NCBI GenBank assembly: GCA_033807695.1
Contig: CM066305.1
Coordinates: 4,092,001-4,156,000, forward strand
Direction: 5' to 3'
DNA length: 64,000 nt
From: Daedaleopsis sinensis
Lineage: Eukaryota; Basidiomycota; Agaricomycetes; Polyporales; Polyporaceae
A program made the translations under genes and the position numbers. The notes under the pieces are model-generated. The model saw only the letters and a program-made list of their open reading frames with translations, made no database searches and had not been told where the DNA came from. Positions 1-12,815 of the stretch are shown piece after piece (the stretch's first letter is position 1; every line of letters begins with the position of its first letter).

Positions 1-273
1 ACGGATCCATGGATGTGCGTGTTCTATGCCTCTGCTAACTGCTAACTGCCTATATTAATAGTCCTCGACGAAAAACCCTTGTCTTCAAGCTGCTCCATCG
101 GCAAAGCCAGCGCCGGTGTCCGATTGTGCATTCCAGTGTTACGTGTACGTGTACTCGCACCGAGTCAAACGACTGCGAAGTGCGTAGCTCGGCTGCGGTT
201 CCGCGCCCGTGATATATGCCAAACTACACCCGAAGGCTACCGATCGGCAGGATCGGAGAAGTTACTCATGCGC

Positions 274-279
274 TATAAA
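274..279 (+). promoter_or_regulatory. TATA box of the first gene
   Basis: A TATAAA hexamer lies 58 bp before the start codon chosen for the Rossmann-fold gene at 337. The spacing is reasonable for a fungal core promoter. Function is inferred from sequence and position only. Confidence 0.4.
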
Positions 280-336
280 GGCACGTTGATATCCTTCATG
301 CGGATCGTCATCAACTCATCTTCTCCTTCTCCCATC

Positions 337-1352
337 ATGAACGTCCTCGTCCTCGGCGGATCGAAGAACATTGGCTACTATGCCGCAGTGAGGCTCCTCA
401 GTACGTCGACTCGGATAGCGACTATATCCGAGATGCTACTAATCTCCTCCTATCTCTGTCTGCAGAGAAGGGAGCGACCGTCACATTCCTCCTCCGCCGT
501 ACCTCTGTCTTCGACAACGACAAGGAGATACAGTCGTACGTCAAAGACGGCAAAGCACAACTCGTGCCCGGAGACGCTCTCAACGCAGACAACGTCAAGA
601 GCGCATGGGAAGCCTCCCTTGCCCTCGGCTCAGGCACGATTGATATCGTGCTGTCCACGATAGGTACGCATCCCATGGCTCAGGCTGCAGCCAACCCTCG
701 CGTCTGCAGCTGGCCTCGGGTCCCTTCCCCTAGTCCACATGCACATACACTAACACCCCAACCCCCAGGCGGTGCCCCCAGCTTCAGCTTCTCAAAAGGC
801 CTCACGCTCGACAACCCCAACATCTGCACCCGCTCCATTCTCAACCTCCTCTCCACCCTCCCCCCTCCCCTCCGCTTGCCCGCGTCCCAGCCGCGCTTCG
901 TCGTCGTGTCCACAATGGGCGCGACCGCCGCCGCGCACGCGCGCCTCCCCTTCGGGCTGCACACCTTGTACGGCACCGCCCTCCGCCTCCCGCACATCGA
1001 CAAGCTCGGCGCGGAGCGCGTGCTCGCGCACGTCACAGGGCGCCCGTGGGCGCCCGAGGACGTCGTGCGTCCGCAGATCCTCCCCGACGGCTGGGAGGCG
1101 ACACCGGGGCTGCCCGGGCCCGCGGAGCTCGCGCACGTGCTCGTCGTGCGCCCTGCGCTGTTCACCGATGGGGAGTGCCGCGCGGACAAGGCGCAGGCGG
1201 GAGAGGGCAAGCCGGCGTACCGCGCGGCGCCGGAGGAGATGAGGGACGGGTACAGGGTGTCGCGGCGGGACGTCGCGCACTTCATCGTCGAGGACGCGGT
1301 GCCAAACTGGAGCAAGTGGGAGGGCATCGGCGGGGTCGTGCTCGCGTACTGA
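337..1352 (+). CDS. NAD(P)-binding Rossmann-fold protein, atypical SDR-like
   Basis: Three exons (337-400, 466-663, 769-1352) give 281 aa. The 65-nt and 105-nt introns have GT-AG ends; the first has a CTAAT branch-like site and the second CTAAC. The N-terminus MNVLVLGGSKNIGYYAA is a glycine-rich dinucleotide-binding loop directly after a beta strand, so the protein should bind NAD(P)(H). Residues after the first intron (KGATVTFLLR, then a GDAL segment) fit the next strands of an atypical extended SDR or NmrA-like fold. The start at 337 is the first Met before the Rossmann motif. The second intron is a multiple of three, so its retention would stay in frame. The substrate cannot be told; similar soluble proteins of unknown role are common in mushroom genomes. 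The 3' exon is noticeably GC-rich. Confidence 0.8.
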
Positions 1353-2851
1353 GTACTGAGCTGTGCTATGTCGCCGACCTGCCTACCTATTAGATCTATG
1401 GACCCACACGCATCTCTGTATAATACACACCCACACGGCTGCGTGCCAACTTTTTGTGCGATTAGTCTCGGCCCGGTCGACGCGCGCTTGAACTGCCTTA
1501 TTTGGCTCTCGATCTGCTACTCCGGTGAGGATCGCAGCATTCGCATGGCGTTCCGAGTCTACGCCCGTGCGGGCCTTTACCGTATTCCTCCCATGGAAGC
1601 TACCTTCGAGACCTCGGGCAAGGTGTTTTCATAGCTTCCGCGACGGCTATGCGAAGTTCGCGTGACCGACGGGCGGCGACGAGACACTGTAGCGGCGACA
1701 CGAGACCGTGGCGGGGGCGAGCATGCTACTGCTTGCTTCTATTTCTGGCAGATGTAGCCTGTTCGTCCTTCAATAGATATGCACAGCTGTCAAGTATAGG
1801 AATCATCACTGGTACTTACTACGAGGCTACTCCGGGCAGCGCTAGATGTCGCGATATACCTCTTTCGCGCCGCCGGGAACGCAAGTACACTTGGGAGGCG
1901 GCACTGGGCACCCGCCTCACCGTGAGCAACGCGAGTACTATTAGCCCTGACCGCAGAATACGACCTGTCACCGGCACCATACGACCATCGCCGCTTCCAA
2001 GAGACGTCCTCCCCAAACAGACTCGGCGCAGTGGTTCCATTCCCCGACCAGGGTGGAGACTCGGAGCGATGTGGGCGTGCCGCCATATTGTCAAGCTGGG
2101 TACAGGAATATTGACGACGACGAGGGGTCGTGAGGAGAGGGACTCGACGGTCGATTGCAGCTAGAATCGGGTTTCCCGTGCCGGCCAAGCAAGCAACCCG
2201 TCGACGTCAGTCAGCGCATGATCATGATGTCGCCCGTTAGAGCATCGAGGGGGGCATACTACATGCATACTACGCACCGTCCGCTTGACAGCTGCGGGGC
2301 AAGAGTGAGTTTCCGATGCGTTCGACGACGTGCTCACCGCCTTGCGTTCGGAATTTAAGAGGATCCTGCGGATAGCGGCTACTAAACGTTCAGTGTGCGC
2401 CGCGACCCTGCACGCGCGACCGTAAGACCGAAAGTGCAAGAGTGAGAGGCTTCTAGTAGCACGCTAAACCCTGCTAAACCCTACTACATAGGCTTCGAGC
2501 GATTGCCCGCAACATCGCTTATGAGCGTCTACGTCAGGCAGATGCCGAGCGGAGATTGATATGGACGCGTCGGTCACGAGCGCGCGTTCCATATTCCACA
2601 GACGCCCTACACTTGTTCAGCCACCACCATCATCTCGGCCACCATTCCCTTCTCTTTTCCTCCCAGCTCGTGTTTGAGCCCAACTGAATCGTAAGCTTAT
2701 CTTTTACGATATCATAAAACATACTCTCAAGCCTTTATAGCCGCAGCGTTAGCGGAAAACAGCGGAAAACACACGAGCAAACCACTCTCAAACTACTCCT
2801 AACTTCAACACTTTGGCGTCGACGTACACTCATCTAATCCACACGAACGAC
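1353..2851. other. Intergenic stretch, no gene seen
   Basis: Open frames on both strands here are short, lack convincing protein composition and do not join through good introns. Close to the next gene there is a TTTATAG sequence near 2736 and a direct repeat AGCGGAAAAC AGCGGAAAAC at 2751-2770, which may be part of its promoter or leader. Confidence 0.6.
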
Positions 2852-4683
2852 ATGTCTGCAGAAATTCCAGAGTCCGATATCCCTCCTCTTCAAATGGCCG
2901 ACGTTCTCGCCCTTCCTCAGAGCGTAACCATTCGTCCAGCGAAACGGTCTGCGTCCGGGATCAGCGAACGAGGGCAAGCACGGCTCATCAGGCAGAGGCT
3001 GCTCGAAGATGAACAGGAGTGGGAGGATCGTTTGGCTTTGGGCATGACTCCCGTACGTGTTTCATCCATCACTCTCACGTACAGAGTCAACTTGGCACGT
3101 CCAATGAGTCTCGTAACCAGTCGGCGTATGCGCGTCTCTGTCTAGGTCGCAAACAGGACCCGGACAGAGACTCGCGGCACGTTTCGCACACACTGAGGTA
3201 CTGCTTCTTGCAATAGCGCACTCTGCGTTCCTTACCTTGTCAGATAGGTAGGGTATGCACGGTGATTCCACGAACCTCGGCGTCAAATCAGAGTCAAGTA
3301 CTATGGTTAGATATCACAGTATCGGTTAACGTAACCATCCTTCCCATCCGCATCATATCAATGTCACTCTGTCACTCTCCTAACATCTATATGGTTCATT
3401 ACAGGAGGAACTCAAGATACTTCAAGCTTCGGTTTCATCTGTGAAGGCAGAGTTCGCTGACCTCGATGGATTGTCTTGGGACACGCCGTCCGCACAACAG
3501 CTTCTCCTCCACTGGGTATGTGATGTCGTTGAAATTCTCTTTTTCGCAATCTGATACTATTGGAGCTCAGCACACTCAACAAGCTGCTCGTCAACGATTC
3601 CTCTGTGCGAGCCCTGAAGGTCTGCGTCCTCGAGGCGTGCAACCCCGCCGTTCGCTCTCCTCGTTGACATCCCCAACCACATCCTCGCCATCCATATCCC
3701 AAGAGGTCCAAATCTCCCTTGATGAAAACGATCAGTTTGACGATGACGCCCTTCGTTTTCGTCCTACGACCCCCCTCCCGCCTGACGACCAGGACGAAGA
3801 TGATGACGAAGCACAGCGGACTCCGCTCCCGTCACTCTTCGGCAGGAATGACGGTGACGAATGTACACCAAAGCCATCTACTCGCGACAAGGAAGAGCAG
3901 GAGTGCGACTGTGATCAAGCATGCGGTGATGTTGGCTCCGCCAATGCGACACCACTCTCCTCCCGCTCCGGGATGACCCAGTCCTTCTCTGCGCCTAATC
4001 TACCTTCGTTTCCTGGAATCTGTTTCCTCGCAGAAGCTATGCCGATGGCCCCGCGCCCTGTGAAAAATCTTCCGATCCGAAACAGCCGTATTCCGAAGCC
4101 CCTCTTCAGGAGCAAGTCGTTCTCCGGACGGGGTTCTTCAATCGCCACTGCAACCAACGAGCAGGTGTTCTCGTTCATGGTCCCTACGCCGAGTCCTCCG
4201 CCGCGAACGTCCAAATCTGTCCTATCCGACTCGCACCAGCTCAACAATGGCGTCTGGGTGGACAATAACCCGTTTGACGATGAAGACGAGGAGTCTTCGT
4301 TGATGAGCTCGACGGCCACCGTTCGTCCGCGCGGTTACACGAGCCGCAGGGCGTCCACTCCCTCTGCCGTGTTCCAGAAGAAGTCTACTCCTTCTGCTCC
4401 GTCTTTTAAGATCAAGAAGAAGAACGTAGACAAATACTCGAAACAGGGTTCACGTGTCGTTAGTGCTCCAGCTTGCACCACTCGAACTCGTTTGGGAAAC
4501 GCTGCGCCCCAGGCCAGTGACAATTCTGAGAGAGTCGAGGTCGACAATACGCCCTCCTCTCCGGCTGTGCAGCCTTCCAAATTCCTCGAGTCGTCGGCTC
4601 AGGCTACACGCGGCAAGAAGGACCGGAACCATTCGCGCTCGACCAAACGCGATTCGAATCGCGACTTGAAGCGCGCCCAGTGA
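2852..4683 (+). CDS. Unknown protein, upstream member of a tandem paralogue pair
   Basis: Three exons (2852-3052, 3405-3515, 3571-4683) give 474 aa. Introns are 352 nt and 55 nt, both phase 0. I do not recognise a named family. An N-terminal helical charged segment (RQRLLEDEQEWEDRLALGMTP) is followed by an exon of exactly 111 nt encoding the motif SSVKxEFxDLDGLSWxTP and ending in Trp. The last exon is long, Ser/Pro-rich and probably disordered, with acidic runs and basic patches near the C-terminus (KIKKKNVDKYSK). The gene at 5586 has the same motif, the same intron positions and the same total length, so the two arose by tandem duplication. The first intron is unusually long for this locus and could hide a small exon. 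Met 2852 was chosen as the first ATG in frame. Confidence 0.7.
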
Positions 4684-5585
4684 GCGAGGCTCGCGCGCAG
4701 CATAGGCGTATGCATATCACTTCAATAACTCTCGCGCATCCATGGATTCTCCATCCTGGCTCCATTATCGATTGCGGCACTGTTCTTAGCACGCCCCCCT
4801 ACGATCTCTACACACGACCACTCTAGCAACGCACTCGGACGCTTTCATTCTGTGACGATCAAGATTGCACGAACATCACGAACCGTTTTCATTCTTGCAC
4901 ATAGATTTGTTCCTCTCTCTGGGTCTTGTTGTCTGTGTTGTTGCTTCATCTCGGATACTATTACAAACTAACCGCGCCCCATACGCGCCGCCCAGCCTAT
5001 CCTCGCATTACACATCTGTATCGATAGCCATCGCGTTTCCGTGGATCTTCTACTCGTCTTCCGCTCCCCATCGCTCGTTCTCGCGTCGTGTCGTCGGTCG
5101 AGCTCGCTCTCGCTTGCTTTGTTGTTGTGTACCTATCGTATGTACACCTGATTCGCCATGTCCCGGACTCCGACTGTCGACAGCACCTTGTTCTGTTACA
5201 GATAGGTACGTATGGGTTTCCGTTCTCTTTGCACGACATAGTAAGTGGTTCCCAACTTTCACTCCAGTCCATGTGAGTACGTCTCACAGGCTAGGTGTCT
5301 TGCGAATACTCCATCTAACACTTATAACTTTCAGGTGATTCTAGGCCGGGTCGTAATCCCTCCGGGGAGCGCGGATTCCGATGTTACTGCGCGGCTGTCA
5401 CCAGTCAAGATTTGAATGTCAGCCCCGTGCACCTAGTAATATGGGCACTGCGTCCTTGCCCTGTCTCTCTTTATCGCTTTGCTCTCATCTTCCTTTCTCG
5501 CTGTTTGCAGGACATAACAGCCTTCGCTTTGCTTTCTCACATTTACTGCTCTGCGAGCCTACTGCATCACTTCCTTTACCTCACC
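4684..5585 (+). other. Intergenic region between the tandem paralogues
   Basis: This 902-bp spacer is pyrimidine-rich on the plus strand, especially 4900-5100 and 5440-5580, as often seen before fungal start codons. Open frames here are low-quality and I see no gene. It presumably carries the terminator of the first paralogue and the promoter of the second. Confidence 0.5.
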
Positions 5586-7123
5586 ATGCCCCCCATGCAG
5601 CGCACCGCGACTATCCGTGCGTCTCAACAGCAGACTGTAGGAGGTCGAGCTGCCGCGCGCCTCTTGCGCCAGAGAATGTGCGAGCTCGAACAGGAGGAGG
5701 AAGACACCCACATTCTCGCTGTGAAGATGACTCCTGTACGCCTTCATACATTATCCGCGTCGTGTTTTCGGTATTGACTCAGTACAGGCAGAGTACAAAC
5801 TCCTGCACGACACATTCTCATCTGTCAAAGGCGAGTTCCACGACCTCGACGGGCTCTCATGGCAGACGCCTCAGGCGCGCGAGCTTCTTCACGACTGGGT
5901 ACGTGCGCTAGCTTCAATGTCGCTCTCAACCACTCACCTCACTCTTCCCCCACGACCAGCACGCTAAAAAAGCGGTCCGTCAACATCCAAAGTGCGCGAG
6001 CCCTGGCGGCTTGCGCACACGACGTCTCAGTATGCGGCGCGGCTCGCTCTCAGTTGTCCTCTCTCCATCGCCCTCGGGGTCCCCCAAACTTGATATCAAG
6101 AATATCGTAGTCGATGACAACACGGAGACTATCCGCGTGCGCTTACGACCGACATACCCAGGCTCGCTCATGACTCTCCCCACGGCCTCGAAGTCTCTGT
6201 TCTGCTCGCCGCCACAAGTGGACTCCGTCATTCCGCCTGCCGAAACCCCGCCGCCCAGGGAGATTGAGCTCTCAGCAGCTGCTGACCTCGACCTGAAGAG
6301 CACAGCCCGGAACCACGCCATATTCACCCTCGCTCACCCTCGCAAGCGGATGGCCAAGACGCTTTCCACGCCCATGCCCTCCAACCTCACGTTCTCGCTC
6401 GCTACTCTCTCGCCAGCTGATGTCGCACCCGTTCTATGCACAACTAGCGATAGTGATCACGCCACGCGCACTCCTCCAGCGTCCCCGAACACAAGCTTGC
6501 AATCGTTGGCTCCGACCCCATACTCGAGCCCAATACTTCCTCAATCGTTCTCTGCCCCGGCGGGTATGTCCGGGCTCGACGAGGTGTATTCGCTGACGGG
6601 GACGAGGCGCGCGATGCCCGTACGAAAGCCCGGGATCATGCCCGGGGTCGTGCTCGTCTGCAAGGGACGGGGCGCCGCGGGCAAGGCGCGCGCGAAGCCT
6701 AGCGACTGCGCGAGTCCGGACTTTGCGAACGGCGGGTCTATGCGGCGCATGGGCTCGATGGCCTCCGGCAGGCGGCTGACGTCGGACGAGGACGGATGGG
6801 CGGATCTGGAGGACGGCGAGTCTGGTCGACAGATGTCCCGGATGGGGCGCGTCTGCACTCAGGTTCAGACAGCCAGGCCATGTGCGCCGGAGGTCGCATG
6901 CGCGTGCACTGTGTGTCAGCGGAGCGTGGCTCTCTTCTTCGCCTGCGACAGCAAGGCCGAGTCGATGGTGCGGCAGAGATCTAGCTACGCTCCCGCTACT
7001 CGTCGACTGCCCGAATTCGTCGAAGGGTGTAGCAAAGCGCCGTATGTGAGCGCGACAAAGGATATGCATGTCATGGGCTTTCCAATGTCTCGGCGCTGTG
7101 CCTTGGACCAGACTTGTCACTAG
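5586..7123 (+). CDS. Unknown protein, downstream member of a tandem paralogue pair
   Basis: Three exons (5586-5735, 5788-5898, 5960-7123) give 474 aa, with phase-0 introns of 52 and 61 nt. The layout copies the gene at 2852: a short exon ending in MTP, a 111-nt middle exon with SSVKGEFHDLDGLSWQTP ending in Trp, then a long Ser/Pro-rich exon. The start of exon 3 also aligns (HAKKAVRQ...CASPGGLR against HTQQAARQ...CASPEGLR). Beyond that the paralogues diverge strongly, which suggests the middle exon is the constrained part. A Cys cluster near residues 410-430 (CACTVCQRS) is not shared with the other copy. A second Met lies three codons downstream of the chosen start. The gene ends 203 bp from the stop of the convergent transporter gene. 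Confidence 0.7.
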
Positions 7124-7326
7124 ACTCATTGTTCGTCACATCGCACCGGCTGCTCATACCACGAAGTCCGCAATCATATCTTCTCGGTCTTTCCACTCCT
7201 GCAATTTATGGCGAACGTCGGGTTTAATTGTGCTATTCCAGGTGGGCGCTGAGGGAGCCGACCGCTGCTTGGACGACTTAGTCCGACATAAAATTATTAT
7301 GCTCCCTCTCTTTGGAGCACCATCGT

Positions 7327-9565
7327 CTAATCTAATCGCGCGTCAGTCTTCTCCAGTGTCTCCTGCCCATCGGTGCGGATAGCCCAGTTATCGTCCGTGG
7401 CGGTATGCAACGGGACCCCCTTCATAGGTAGGCTTGCAAGGAATCCGACGCCGGCAGCAGCGATGACGACCCGCCACACTCGCGCCAGCGCGCCCGCAAA
7501 GGCCTGCCTAGTCGCGTCCTTCAAAGGCTGCTCCATCGAAGGGATGAGCGGTATGATCGCGTAGGCGATATTATCGAGCCCTTCGATGGAGTTCTGCACC
7601 GTAGACGGCAGGCGATGGCTCAACTCGTTCTGGAGGAGGGCCCCTCCGATGGTGACTCCCCAGATCTGACACGGAGGGCCATTCGTGTCATGGTTGGTGA
7701 GTGAGATGTGCTGACGCAGACGAAACGCACCTGCGCGAACAACCTCACGAACACGAAGAACGCCAGTGCGGACGCGTTCAGCGTGACCGACAGCGGCGCG
7801 AGGACCGGGAAGTACGTGCCCGAGTACAAGATGCCTATTCCGAGACCTGGGAGGACTTGGTACCCAATCGACGCGGCCTTGCTGGTGTCTTCCGTGATGG
7901 TGCTGATAAGTCCGACACCGACAAGTATCAGACACCACGCAAACCAGAGCTGCGGCCGGTACCGCTTCGTCTTGGATATGCTCGCTCCGACCACGATCGA
8001 TACGGTTCCCGTCGAAAAGCAAAGGCCGAGGAGGTCAATGCCGGAGCTGGTGGGTGATGCGTCTTTGCACGCTTGGTAGTAGACGGGTAGGTAATCTACA
8101 TAACAAGCTCGGTGAGTCTCGTCTCGCAGTGATTCTATCGAGCCTTACATAGTAGGTTGATGTTCACGAACGCTGTTACGGCAATTTGCAGGTATCTGCG
8201 TAGTGTCTAGAATCGCGCCAAACCTGAGGATGGGAGGACTGACTCACCCACTCAAACTCGTACGGTTAGATAGGATGTGAAATGGTATCTGCATCAATCG
8301 AAGTCAGTGCATGCATCACAAAGTAGACGTGATACTTACCGATGGATACCTACAGTACAGTGATTCGTATGCTACCCATGCAACGACCCCGACCGCCCCA
8401 ATGCAAAGAGGTAGAAGCACTTGGGGCGATGCCCATGGGAATTCAACGCCACCCCATGTCAATCCCAGGGCGCACGAGCACGATGAAGCGATCACGACTA
8501 TATTCCCTCTGAAGTGCTACATGAGCCCACATTCACGGCGGTGACTTGGGGTGAACATACCCGATATCAAGACGGGCTAAGGTCTCACGAAGAGTGCAGT
8601 TTGTGTTTGGGCGTTTCTGCTGAAGACAGATGGCAAGGAGGATGAAGACCAGACCTGCAACTGGGACGTTGATGTCTTGGATACGCATGAGTATTTGCAG
8701 CACCGGTGGAATCTAGGAAAGGTGCGGGGCTCACAGAAGACCCAGCGCCAGGTAGTGTGTCGGGAAAGAGACCCGCCGAACAAGGGACCGAGTCCACCGC
8801 CGAAGGCCCAGACGCTTCACGCAACACGAGTATGAGTAAGATGCAAACTCGACCTTCAAGCTGTAGCCCTGACAAAACTCACAGGCCAAATATTCCATTA
8901 TATGTTCCTCGCTCTTGCAGCGTCACGATATCGGAAAGAATGATTTGGTACGATGAGAAGATCCCACCTGAGCCCACTCCGTGGAGTGCTATCGGTAGAT
9001 GCGGATGAGGTATGTTCACTCGTAATAACGGACAGTGGAGCCATACCTCTTCCAGCAATGAGCATGCTGATATCTTGCGCCGCGCCGCATATGGCGGCGC
9101 CTAGGGCGAACATAGCCAGTGAGCCTAGCATAACCGGGCGACGACCGAACACCTGCGCTTGACAAAATGAGTATTTTTATAATCTGACTAGCAATATCCC
9201 AAGCGCAGAAACGTACCTCGGCAAGCCCGCCGATGAGCGGCAAGAGGACCGTGCTCGAAATTGCGTAGGCACTGGCGACCCATATGAACGAGTCGGCTTG
9301 CAGATCGCTGACTATCGTTGGAAGTGCCGTCGACACTGCATACTACGAGGATGTGGACGTCTAGAGAAGCCAGCAAAACTCAAGGGTTGAAACGTACTCC
9401 TTCTAGCACCGCGATGAACGACGACAGGACGAGTCCAGTGAGGATGAGCCAGAACCGAACTCCCTTGGACGAACGTCCAAGTGGCGGCCCCAAAGCTGTT
9501 TCTGCGGCAGAGGGAATAACAGGGACATCGACAAAAGGTGAGCCATTTGTCGAGTCGGAGGACAT
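7327..9565 (-). CDS. MFS transporter, DHA2-like 14-helix drug:H+ antiporter type
   Basis: Eleven exons on the minus strand (9565-9398, 9342-9217, 9152-9047, 8988-8883, 8814-8735, 8675-8561, 8508-8340, 8288-8248, 8195-8149, 8095-7731, 7665-7327) give 553 aa. All ten introns are 51-68 nt with GT-AG ends. The first membrane helix (FWLILTGLVLSSFIAVLEG) follows a Ser/Pro-rich cytosolic tail. Residues about 94-103 carry GGLAEVFGRR, the MFS loop 2-3 signature with Glu in place of the usual Asp. Residues 137-142 (GVGSGG) and the downstream RWVFYINVPVAGL segment are typical of the DHA2 multidrug branch. It should sit in the plasma membrane or vacuole and export small molecules by proton antiport; the substrate is unknown. 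It is convergent with the paralogue ending at 7123. Confidence 0.85.
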
Positions 9566-10180
9566 CGCGTCGACAGAGAAAGAGCGACGAGGGGAACGCG
9601 GTCAGTGCGACGGCACGACACAGGAAGCCAGCCGACCTAAGTAAGCCAATGTTTGGGAAATTATCAGCGCAGTTGCGTTCATCTCCGTGGGGATGACTTG
9701 ACCTACCGGCATGAGAGCGCATGTGCGGCGACATGCAACATCCACGATGGGCCGCGCGGCTTCGGAATATAGAGCACAGTACGTGCCGTACCGCCGGTTG
9801 TCTTCATGCGCGCGGAGTGCGCCCGCAGCACTTCGCGGATATGAACTCCTCGGATATCGCGGAGCCATAGATAGTTCTGCTATAAGGATGAGTGACGGAA
9901 AGAGGGTGGGAGGCGCCTGCGCACAAGGGCAACGAAGCACGTATATCAGTGGATGTGTGGGCACCCGACCTCATCGAGCGCATCGTCCACTACGGCAGCC
10001 GCTGGGAGGGTGTGACTGACCCGTTGTGCATCGAAATGTCGTGGGAATTGGCAAGGCATGGTGATGGTACAGTTGTCGGTCGGATAGAAGAAGCAGTGGA
10101 TGGAAGCTTCGCTCGCTTGATGAGCGTGAGTGTATTAACGGAATTTTAGCGGGGTGGTATGTTGAAGGGCGCAGCAAAGC
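9566..10180. other. Spacer between transporter and F-box-like gene
   Basis: About 615 bp lies between two minus-strand genes and should hold the transporter promoter. A plus-strand open frame at 9892-10149 (85 codons) has plausible composition but no recognisable domain or splice partner, so I do not call it a gene. Confidence 0.5.
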
Positions 10181-11694
10181 CTAGTGACACGTTATATCCT
10201 CGTTGCTACCCGCAAACTGCGCAGTACTCATCGAGAACTCGCAGAGATCTAATCCTTGCTGATAGATAGTATCGGCTCGCCCACGTGCGTTCTTAAGAGC
10301 GATGAAGATAGTGCGCAGTGAAGGGATAGCAACTTGGATGCGGTGCGAGAGGGCTTGGATGTCCAGGTATCGAAGGTACTCTTCTGCGGCACAGAGAGGA
10401 TAGTCGTCCACGTTCGCGGGGGGCTGGTTATGAAGGAGGCACTGGATGACGAGCCCGAAAGACGAGAGAGGAAGCATTCGGAACACGCCTATCATGTTAT
10501 CCTATAGCATATCTCAGCACACAAAAAATACTGAAGTTAGAAGACACGCACTATCATGGCCGGTACGTCGACGTTCTCCGGATCCAAGACTGCTCCAACG
10601 ACGGAAACAAGCTCCACGCACCGCAGCTGAGCTGCATACGGCCTACACATGACTCGCTTGAGGGTGGGATCGAAAAGGTTCCCCTCAAAGCCTTCAAAGG
10701 AGAGATGCAGCGGTCTCGTCTGTCTCAGAACGTCACGGAGCATCTGTTGATCCATCCCGTTCCCTCGAATCGTGAGAGCTTTGACATGGCATTGGACGGC
10801 TAACAGGTAGTGGTCGATCAAGCGTCCAAGGCAGCGATCGAGAGACTTCCAACAGCCATGCTGCATCTGTTCGTTGATGTTGATGGCTCGATGCTCGTCG
10901 AATGTATGTAGACGATCACCCATCCTATTGAGGTCGTGGTCATTGACCATCAACGCCAAGAAGGACAGATTGGGGAATGCGTGCGCAAAGGTCACAGTGA
11001 GGGGAGGATCGACATCGCGGAGATCGAGGAAGTCCACATGCGGGTAGGAGACGGCGTACTGGTGCGAGAGGGTTATAACGGTTTCGAAGCCCTTCCCGAT
11101 GAGCGTCTCCAAGCTGTGTTGTGATCTGTGGAGGAGCACGATCGGGTTCTTGTCATAGTCCTGTTCGTCTTCCTCAGTATATTCGTCCGGATTCCAGTCT
11201 TCTTCATCATCTGACAAGACAACCAGCTCGGCCTTGACAACGGCTGATCGTAGCTGGCGAAGAAAATTAGCCGCTACGTGTCCAATTCCGTAAACCGTCA
11301 AGTGCTCGATTGTCGTCAGAGAGGCGAGCGCGTCGACAAGTCCTTCACCTGACCGCAGGAAATCTTCTGCATGAAGAATCTCCAGGGTCGTGATCTTGCA
11401 GACGACGGAGTATGTCTGGAAGAAGGAGTTGAGCACGACGACAAGCTCCTCCGGTATGTCGAAGCAGGCGAATGAGAGGTTCCAGAGGTATGCGAACCGG
11501 ACGCCGCTTCCGACCCCCATGAACTGAATAAATGACTCGATGTCCGCGGCGTTCCGGAGGGCTACCAAGTCGTCAAGCAAGTACTTTGCCCCTTCGTGAT
11601 TGAGATCACGACTTGTGCGCATCAACCGTGAAATTGATACGTTCTCGCAGAACGCCATAACCTCCAATATAACGTCGATGTTCAGCGAGGTCAT
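10181..11694 (-). CDS. F-box-like protein with LRR-like repeats
   Basis: Two exons on the minus strand (11694-10552, 10501-10181) give 487 aa; the 50-nt intron is GT-AG, phase 0, with a CTAAC branch site. The N-terminus (MTSLNIDVILEVMAFCENV, then SRLMRTSRDLNHEGAKYLL) reads like a divergent F-box helix set. The rest alternates short hydrophobic strands with helices (LTTIEHLTVYGIG, PNLSFLALMVN, CHVKALTIRG), as in leucine-rich-repeat receptors of SCF ubiquitin ligases. An acidic patch (DDEEDWNPDEYTEEDEQD) sits near residues 170-190. By family, such proteins pick substrates for Skp1-Cul1 ligases, and mushrooms carry large, fast-evolving sets. The frame stays open upstream to 11796, but the Met at 11694 directly precedes the F-box-like segment and is preferred. 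F-box assignment is by resemblance only. Confidence 0.65.
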
Positions 11695-12815
11695 TTTGGT
11701 GAGCAAATCTATGAAACCGTGAGATCTTAGCGCTACTTGTCGAGATAATTCTATGCAGGAACCGTAAAAACAGGGTGCTGCTGTAAGGTACGACACTCAC
11801 CTATGCTCGACTCGGAGAGTCCTACGCTCAGTCTGCTAAGTCGACAATGAGACGGAAAGAAGGGGTTTGTAAGCGCCGAAGCATGAGCTACAGCCTCGTT
11901 GGCCGGCAATCACCGTGGCCATCGAGCCTGGCGTCTCCGAGCCTGCTCCCTCCTTCCTCCTTTCTCCTTTATCCTTCTGTTAAAGGACCATCCATTCCCC
12001 CGTTCAGTAGGTTTTACTAGTATTGACAGGATGTAGAGGGGCTTGGCGCCCGGCGGAACCCGCCCGCCCATGTACCCGTGAATAGCGAGACGGTGCAGAC
12101 CCCATAGGGACAGACTCGCTGATAACATCGGCACTGCAGAACCTCCAATGTCACCTCGCAGCAGATCACAACTCTGAATCCAAGCCAGTGCCATACGGGT
12201 GGGAAGACCCAGGCCAAGTGCCTTGTCTCGTTCTCGACGCTCTCGGAAACTGCGTCGTCGTCCAGGTGATGCAAAGCGATTGATAGGACTAGAAAACAGT
12301 GTCTTCTCCGTTCAGATCCTTCACTGTGAGCACTTGTCTCCCCTAGGCAGACGATAAGGACCTATTGACGTAAGGGATGGGCACCGGCCCTAACTCACAC
12401 TTATCACAGGCGAACTCAAGTATTATCAAATCCTCTAGCGGCAAGTGTTGGCTGTCTTCCTAGCTATCGGAGATACGCTGACGATTACTGTGCTTACCAA
12501 GACGCCAGAGTGTCACCTGGGCGCAGCCCCACCGTGAAGGTTAAGAACTATGATGTATGGATGAACTGAGTCGAGTCCGACCGGGCATTCCACACTTGTT
12601 CCCAGCTGCAACTTGAATCGTGAGGATGGCTAAGCTAGTCCCGGGTATATCACTATTTGCGTATGTCAGTATGTTTATCCACTTGGAGATCCGACACCGA
12701 CCCGGTGCTTTCTCCGAATATCGGAGCGATGGCGTTTCGACGGGAGTCGAAGCAGGAAAGCTATATATATGCTCGAATCTGCATGCCCACGAATCATCCA
12801 CTGATCTTAGGCAGT
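11695..12815. other. Divergent intergenic region
   Basis: This 1.1-kb stretch separates two divergently transcribed genes, so it should hold both promoters. Minus-strand open frames at 11910-12274 lack protein-like composition and good splice sites. The only clear element is the TATA sequence at 12762. Confidence 0.5.
12762..12770 (+). promoter_or_regulatory. TATA box of the SDR gene
   Basis: TATATATAT begins 54 bp upstream of the start codon at 12816 in otherwise mixed sequence. Position and orientation fit a core promoter for the downstream SDR gene. Confidence 0.45.
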
